DNA from: Leptospira alexanderi serovar Manhao 3 str. L 60
Lineage (GTDB): Bacteria; Spirochaetota; Leptospiria; Leptospirales; Leptospiraceae
Direction of reading: 5' to 3'
Assembly (NCBI RefSeq): GCF_000243815.2
Contig: NZ_AHMT02000011.1
Location: 1-10,404 of the forward strand
Length of the DNA stretch: 10,404 nucleotides
The notes under the pieces are model-generated. The model saw only the letters and a list, made by a program, of their open reading frames with translations. It had not been told where the DNA came from and did no database searches. Below, piece after piece: positions 7,155 to 10,404 of this stretch. Every line of letters starts with the position of its first letter. The stretch's first letter is position 1. A program made the position numbers and the translations under genes.

Positions 7155-7204
7155 ACAAAAAAACCGGCTATTACACCGGCAAAGTCTGATCTTTTGATGC
7201 ACTC
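7155..7204 (-). terminator. Repeated Rho-independent terminator, copy 2
   Basis: The same GCCGGTGTAATAGCCGGT stem (7180-7163) followed by seven T on the minus strand (7163-7157), located ~75 bp past the stop of the 78-aa gene (7255-7491). It is almost identical to copy 1 over ~50 bp, including the unpaired flank AAAGATCAGACTTT, which a terminator alone does not need. The conservation therefore reflects recent duplication or a shared mobile unit. Confidence 0.7.
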
Positions 7205-7254
7205 ATGATTTTTAAGTTACATTCAAAATCTAAAACCTAGTAAGTCGCGGGATT

Positions 7255-7491
7255 TTAGTCTGACACTTCATTTCGAAATTCGGTTCTCACTTTCCGTCTT
7301 TCTTCCACTTTCTCCAAGGCCTCATACGGTACCTCCAATTTCACAAGTTTGTCCGTTACAGGATCGTAATATACGCACTTGATTTCAAGGCTCCAAGTTG
7401 CGTCTACATACATCTTTTGACCCGTTCTTTTGTCTCTTACCGCTTCCCCTAACACATATCCTTGCTTTCTTTTGGTTTCTTCTACTTCCAT
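7255..7491 (-). CDS. Conserved hypothetical protein, paralogue A (78 aa)
   Basis: A 78-aa soluble, highly charged protein beginning MEVEETKRKQGYVLGEAVRD, with a GGGGGAAGA ribosome-binding site close before ATG 7491. It is a clear paralogue of the gene at 7720-7935: the first ~30 residues share GYVLGEAVRDKR(T/S)G(Q/R)KMYV and are nearly identical at DNA level, while the second half keeps only a pattern of hydrophobic positions (CVYxD, then L-x-V/L-E). The layout suggests a small β-rich fold followed by a helix (YEALEKVEERRKV). No known domain, signal peptide or membrane segment is seen. The function is unknown. Duplication in an accessory region suggests a phage or plasmid auxiliary protein. 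Confidence 0.7.
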   Translation of the reverse strand: MEVEETKRKQGYVLGEAVRDKRTGQKMYVDATWSLEIKCVYYDPVTDKLVKLEVPYEALEKVEERRKVRTEFRNEVSD

Positions 7492-7550
7492 TTCTTCCCC
7501 CAGTTTGAAAACTCACTCTCTGGGTTCCGATTTTTCTAAACTTTCCTTCT

Positions 7551-7597
7551 ACTCCCTTTCGCTCTGTCTTTAATGCGAAGGGAGTTTTTTGTTTTTC
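7551..7597 (+). terminator. Strong rightward terminator with no rightward gene before it
   Basis: ACTCCCTTTCGC (7551-7562) pairs with GCGAAGGGAGT (7575-7585), an 11-bp stem with one bulged T and a ~12-nt loop, followed by TTTTTTGTTTTT. The T-tract is only on the plus strand, so it would end a rightward transcript. No plus-strand gene lies between 6568 and here, so the transcript would be antisense to the 78-aa gene or a small RNA. Confidence 0.65.
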
Positions 7598-7633
7598 TCG
7601 AAAAAGATACTGACTCTGATTCCTATTCACTAA

Positions 7634-7653
7634 AAAGCCCAGGGCCCGGCTTT
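7634..7653. terminator. Bidirectional terminator between the two paralogues
   Basis: AAAGCC (7634-7639) pairs with GGCTTT (7648-7653) around an 8-nt loop, with A's on the left and TTTGTTT on the right. The left side gives a T-run on the minus strand, so it could stop leftward transcription of the 71-aa gene ~65-85 bp past its stop, and weakly act in the other direction. Confidence 0.5.
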
Positions 7654-7719
7654 GTTTAAACACAAGAAAATATGAATATGCAGAAAAGAAACTATTCACT
7701 GGCCCTTAAAACCTGTGGT

Positions 7720-7935
7720 TTACTTTGGAAGATAGGGCAGTAATTCTTTAATACGTTCCAAATCCTCCGGAAACATCTCCACCCTCACAAGGCTTTTCTT
7801 CTCTGCATCAAAGTAAACACAACTTACTTCCGCATTCCAAGCTACTTCCACATACATCTTTCGGCCACTCCTCTTGTCTCTTACCGCTTCACCTAACACA
7901 TATCCTTTCTTGCTTTTGGTTTCTTCTACTTCCAT
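7720..7935 (-). CDS. Conserved hypothetical protein, paralogue B (71 aa)
   Basis: Paralogue of the 78-aa gene downstream, beginning MEVEETKSKKGYVLGEAVRD. The reading frame is open to a TTG at 8037, but I chose ATG 7935 because it matches the paralogue's start and has the same GGGGGAAGA ribosome-binding site just upstream. The 34-residue extension upstream has no counterpart. The shared N-terminal block ends at KMYVEVAWNAEV; the rest (CVYFDAEKKSLVRVEMFPED) is diverged and ends in a helix with LLPYLPK. No known domain, signal or membrane segment is visible. A hairpin terminator separates the two paralogues, so they are probably transcribed separately. The function is unknown. Confidence 0.65.
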   Translation of the reverse strand: MEVEETKSKKGYVLGEAVRDKRSGRKMYVEVAWNAEVSCVYFDAEKKSLVRVEMFPEDLERIKELLPYLPK

Positions 7936-8254
7936 TCTTCCCCCAAGTTTTCGTCTTTCAGTATTCAGAAGATGCATTAGAAATCCGTGATGCACTTGAA
8001 GCCGCTTTCTGTCATCTGTATAGAACGAGCGAAGCAAAGTTCGTCTGTCTTTTTGTCCTCTGAACGGGTTCCGATTTTTCTTTTCTTTCCTTGTTTCTCC
8101 CCCTTCTTTCCTTTTGTAAGAAAAAGGAAATTCTGTTTGTGTTTCTTAGCTCTTTTACTTCCGTTTACAAAGTTAAATCACTCTTTTACTCTTTATCTTC
8201 CTTTATTCTATGTTTCATCCGCTTTTCATTTGGAATGCGCTGGGCGCACAAATA
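7936..8254. other. 319-bp gene-free stretch with a repeated motif and hairpins
   Basis: No supported gene. GGGTTCCGATTTTTCT (8066-8081) is an exact copy of 7522-7537. Soon after it on the plus strand comes a hairpin, TTTCCTTTT (8107-8115) with AAAAGGAAA (8122-8130), followed by a broken T-rich tract, a weaker analogue of the rightward terminator at 7551-7597. A perfect small hairpin TGCGC-TGG-GCGCA (8236-8248) lies just past the stop of the leucine-rich lipoprotein gene but has no T-tract. A promoter for the 71-aa gene probably lies here but is not obvious. Confidence 0.4.
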
Positions 8255-8809
8255 TCAGTAATTGCCACTTTCTTCAAAACGACTTACTTGAATATCGGGT
8301 CTCAGCTTTCGTAATCTTGCAGAGCCATCTAAGCTTATAGACGTAGACCCAAGCTCAATCGATGTCAACTTCGGAAATGAAGATAAAAATATTAGACATT
8401 TATCATCTAATTGATTATTATACGCCAATTCCAAAATGGAAATACTTTTAGACTTCGATAAAACCCCTATTCCCGAACATGTAATTTTAGTAGAACTCAA
8501 GTTCAAAGAGGACAACTTTGAAAACTTTAATAATTCAACCAAACCTGTATCACTAATCGATGTATTCGATAAATCTAAATTTTCTAAATTAGGAAAGAGC
8601 AACAAATGCTTTATTCCTTCGTCACTAATTTTTGAATCTTGAAAATTCAATCCCTTCACACTATTTCGATCTTCATTAGGAGATTCAAAAGAGTGTATAG
8701 AATCAATAGATTTTAAGTAATCATAAGCCTTTTTAACTTCATCTTTTTCCTGATCACACCCTTGAAAGACAATTAAAATAGCTATGACTGCTATACAAAA
8801 ATTCTTCAT
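8255..8809 (-). CDS. Leucine-rich-repeat lipoprotein, possible immunity partner of the upstream large protein
   Basis: A 184-aa protein with signal peptide MKNFCIAVIAILIVFQGC, where C18 follows the lipobox FQG, predicting an exported lipoprotein. Residues ~53-172 form about five leucine-rich repeats of 23-26 residues with the pattern L-x-x-L-x-L-S-x-T-x-I-S-D-x-G-L (LENLDLSNTSISDTGL, LSSLNLSSTKIT). This is a solenoid suited to protein binding, not catalysis. The start has AGAGG 5 nt upstream and lies 11 bp after the stop of the large protein, so the two are almost certainly cotranscribed. The gene is markedly A/T-rich (one 60-bp line is ~28% GC by count). A membrane-anchored binding protein right after a protein with a peptidoglycan-hydrolase-like end is consistent with an immunity role, which is inference. 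Confidence 0.8.
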   Translation of the reverse strand: MKNFCIAVIAILIVFQGCDQEKDEVKKAYDYLKSIDSIHSFESPNEDRNSVKGLNFQDSKISDEGIKHLLLFPNLENLDLSNTSISDTGLVELLKFSKLSSLNLSSTKITCSGIGVLSKSKSISILELAYNNQLDDKCLIFLSSFPKLTSIELGSTSISLDGSARLRKLRPDIQVSRFEESGNY

Positions 8810-8820
8810 TTTAACCTCTT

Positions 8821-10257
8821 TTAATATTCATATTTTAAAGCTCTCTTCGCCCAATCCGGAATTGTAGTTCCTTCATAACCATATATCTTCAAATGGGAAT
8901 GGAATGCTGGCAACCCCGTTATTTTACCTGTACTCTTGTTATATGGAACAGCCATATTGCCAGTCATTCCTCCATAACCAAATACAGTTCCTACGTCATA
9001 AGATACGTTCACCTTGTTTTTGTAATTATTTAAGATTTCCTCTGGAATTTGATTATCTAAATGCCTAAAGGCGACGATTCTTTTTTCCTGACCCATCATA
9101 AATTCAACGGTCACGGTTGTGCCACCTAATTGTGATTGATGAATTTTAGTGATTTTAAATTTGCCATCGTCTGTATTAAAAATAGATAATTTTGATCCAT
9201 TTTTCAAGTAAAAATCTCCCTCTCCTTTTTGGTCATCTGTATGCATGTACGAATCTCTTCCCCAATCAATGCTATTGATAACTTCAGTCTCAATAATTGG
9301 CGTTGATTTTGCCCCATCTCCATATCGTCGATACTGCATATTCCCTTTCGCACTAAGAATCAGCTTCCCGCCACTTACTCCTAACTTCTGCTCAATTTCT
9401 CTTAGCTGGTCAATGTAACCATCAGTTACATCTTCCTCGCCTTCTAATATTGGAACCTTGGCTCTTTGCGCTTCAATTGCCTTCTCATCTGCTGACAAAT
9501 TACTAATGTCTTTTTGACCACCAAATGTTTTGCTCAAATAATTCATCAAAGCTTCTTGGGCCTGCTGAAGTTTTGCCCAAGCCGCGTTAAATCGATTCGG
9601 ATTTACATTTGAAGTTTCTGCGTTGTCTGCAACAGTGCTTTCCCGATCAAATTCTTTTTGTGCACTTTCTAAAGCAGCCTTTAAGCCTTCATATTCAAGA
9701 CCATCACCACCATCGTTCCCACCGCCAAACAACGCTTTCTTGATCGCGGCCCAGCCGTTCGAGAGGTTCTCTCCATTGATACCGCCCACTGCGCTACTCA
9801 AACCATCCCAAGCGCTCTTACCGACAGCGCCAATGCCACTCACTAAACTCCCCATCCCGTTCCAGATATCATCCAGCAAATTCCGATTCGCAGCAGAGTG
9901 TTCAGGGTTATTAACCTTGTTAAAAAGATTACCGAAAAGATTTTTGTTAAAGCCGTATTGAACGTCGCTACTTAAGCCACCGTATTCCGAAACCGTCCAA
10001 GAAGGCGTTACGCTCAGAAGTGGACCGAGACCCGACGTTAGACCAACTGTTGCTCCGTAACCGGCTTTCGTATCGTAACTAAGACCCAAACTACCAGACG
10101 AACCTTGGCCGTATTGACCTCGGATATTTGCACTCACTCCCGAAGATTGATTGTCACGACCGATATTGTTTCTGTTGTAGCTCACTTCCGCCCAGTTCGA
10201 ATAGCCTTCTTTCCCTTTTGGCCAAGACCCATTTTCAAACCCGCGGTTGCTCCCCAA
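8821..10257 (-). CDS. Large repeat protein, C-terminal section with degenerate M23-peptidase-like domain
   Basis: This frame continues the gene entering from the right edge; the real coding use probably begins near 10209, where a -1 shift joins the frames, giving ~462 residues. Order: glycine/serine-rich β repeats (SGSLGLSYDTKAGYGATVGL and similar), a linker with GLSSAVGGINGENLSNGW, a charged helical part (LKAALESAQKEFDRE), and a lysostaphin-like M23 end. The end has IDWGRD (Asp codons 9253-9267) where HxGxD is usual, AFRHLDNQ (His at 9061-9063), VFGYGGMTGN and HSHLKIYG (HxH at 8893-8901). M23 enzymes cut peptidoglycan cross-links using zinc held by His and Asp. Here the first His is replaced by Asp. 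It resembles Leptospira TIGR04388-type proteins, recalled not searched. The TTG at 10257 is not a credible start. Confidence 0.75.
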   Translation of the reverse strand: MGSNRGFENGSWPKGKEGYSNWAEVSYNRNNIGRDNQSSGVSANIRGQYGQGSSGSLGLSYDTKAGYGATVGLTSGLGPLLSVTPSWTVSEYGGLSSDVQYGFNKNLFGNLFNKVNNPEHSAANRNLLDDIWNGMGSLVSGIGAVGKSAWDGLSSAVGGINGENLSNGWAAIKKALFGGGNDGGDGLEYEGLKAALESAQKEFDRESTVADNAETSNVNPNRFNAAWAKLQQAQEALMNYLSKTFGGQKDISNLSADEKAIEAQRAKVPILEGEEDVTDGYIDQLREIEQKLGVSGGKLILSAKGNMQYRRYGDGAKSTPIIETEVINSIDWGRDSYMHTDDQKGEGDFYLKNGSKLSIFNTDDGKFKITKIHQSQLGGTTVTVEFMMGQEKRIVAFRHLDNQIPEEILNNYKNKVNVSYDVGTVFGYGGMTGNMAVPYNKSTGKITGLPAFHSHLKIYGYEGTTIPDWAKRALKYEY

Positions 10258-10404
10258 GCTCCGCTCTTTGCGTTGTAATTTACACCGATACTACCGCCTA
10301 ACTTCGTACTGTTGTCCGTTCCGATGTTCACTCCTGCTCCAAATCCGTTCGCATAACTGTAACTTAAATTCACACTTACCATTCCGTTCGTCTTGTAATC
10401 CAAG
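10182..10404 (-). CDS. Large repeat protein, upstream frame (runs off right edge, ends by frameshift)
   Basis: This frame is open to the window edge and codes repeats such as VSVNLSYSYANGFGAGVNIG and YNAKSGAWGATAGLKMGLGQ. The last matches the other frame's YDTKAGYGATVGLTSGLG, showing that both frames encode one repeat protein. After GLGQKGK this frame reads only KAIRTGRK and stops at 10182-10184, while the -1 frame continues EGYSNWAEVSYNRN. The repeats are glycine-rich short β strands, as in fibre-like or Rhs/RTX-like surface proteins. Possible explanations are programmed -1 frameshifting, a true one-base deletion making a pseudogene, or a sequencing error in the AAAAGGGAAAG tract. Confidence 0.7.
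   Translation of the reverse strand, partial: LDYKTNGMVSVNLSYSYANGFGAGVNIGTDNSTKLGGSIGVNYNAKSGAWGATAGLKMGLGQKGKKAIRTGRK
10209..10219 (-). promoter_or_regulatory. Candidate -1 ribosomal frameshift slippery site
   Basis: On the minus strand AAAAGGGAAAG lies exactly where the two frames meet. In the upstream frame it reads CAA AAG GGA AAG, so both A_AAG_GGA and G_GGA_AAG fit the X_XXY_YYZ rule. GGGAAAG is the heptamer used for the lambda G/GT tail-chaperone shift. A -1 slip gives GLGQKGKEGYSNW and restores the long frame. The zero-frame stop is eight codons later (10184-10182). Confidence 0.45.

Noticed and set aside
7385..7699. 104-aa minus-strand ORF overlapping the 78-aa gene in another frame
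   Set aside because: It runs through two terminator hairpins and reads the 78-aa gene out of frame; the paralogue comparison supports the other frame.
7936..8037. N-terminal extension of the 71-aa gene to TTG 8037
   Set aside because: The paralogue starts at the equivalent of ATG 7935 with the same ribosome-binding site; the extension has no counterpart and uses a TTG without a clear Shine-Dalgarno.
8236..8248. Perfect hairpin TGCGC-TGG-GCGCA as terminator of the lipoprotein gene
   Set aside because: Stem is only 5 bp and no T-tract follows on either strand; it may be chance.
1..10404. CRISPR arrays, tRNA, rRNA or insertion sequences
   Set aside because: No regularly spaced 25-40 bp repeats, no tRNA-like cloverleaf or rRNA stretch, and no transposase or terminal inverted repeats were seen on reading both strands. 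The 50-bp repeat occurs only twice with a gene between.

Overview
The window looks like Leptospira DNA, most likely a plasmid or plasmid-like prophage (phage-plasmid) segment. The support is: moderate GC with long A/T runs; signal peptides with spirochete-type lipoboxes; a large glycine-rich repeat protein that resembles a family I know from Leptospira (TIGR04388-like, from memory); and a ParA/ParB, tyrosine recombinase and primase set. The organism assignment is inference, since no search was possible.

Left half (1-5498, all minus strand). Read in the direction of transcription, the order is a 959-aa primase/ATPase fusion, a small coupled ORF, a 351-aa tyrosine recombinase, ParA, and a ParB that runs off the left edge. 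Stop and start codons overlap as ATGA at three junctions (primase/small ORF, small ORF/recombinase, ParA/ParB), so this is a compact replication, resolution and partition module. Inside the small ORF (2436-2526) six GGCGA motifs sit on one DNA face at spacings of 11, 22, 11, 21 and 21 bp beside GC-only hairpins. This is the best candidate for an iteron-type origin.

Centre (5499-6568). A divergent control region separates the primase from a rightward operon of an XRE-type repressor, a small antitoxin-like protein and a RelE/ParE-like toxin. It carries four copies of a GCA-N4-TGC inverted repeat, the last imperfect, probably repressor operators.

Right half (6660-10404, minus strand). This accessory region holds a small lipoprotein gene bracketed by two near-identical 50-bp terminator repeats, two tandem paralogous small genes of unknown function, a leucine-rich-repeat lipoprotein, and the 3' end of a very large repeat protein ending in a degenerate M23-peptidase-like domain. 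The large gene is split between two frames exactly at a GGGAAAG slippery heptamer. GC content falls sharply within its C-terminal part and stays low through the adjacent lipoprotein gene. This is what a swapped toxin tip with a cognate immunity lipoprotein would look like.
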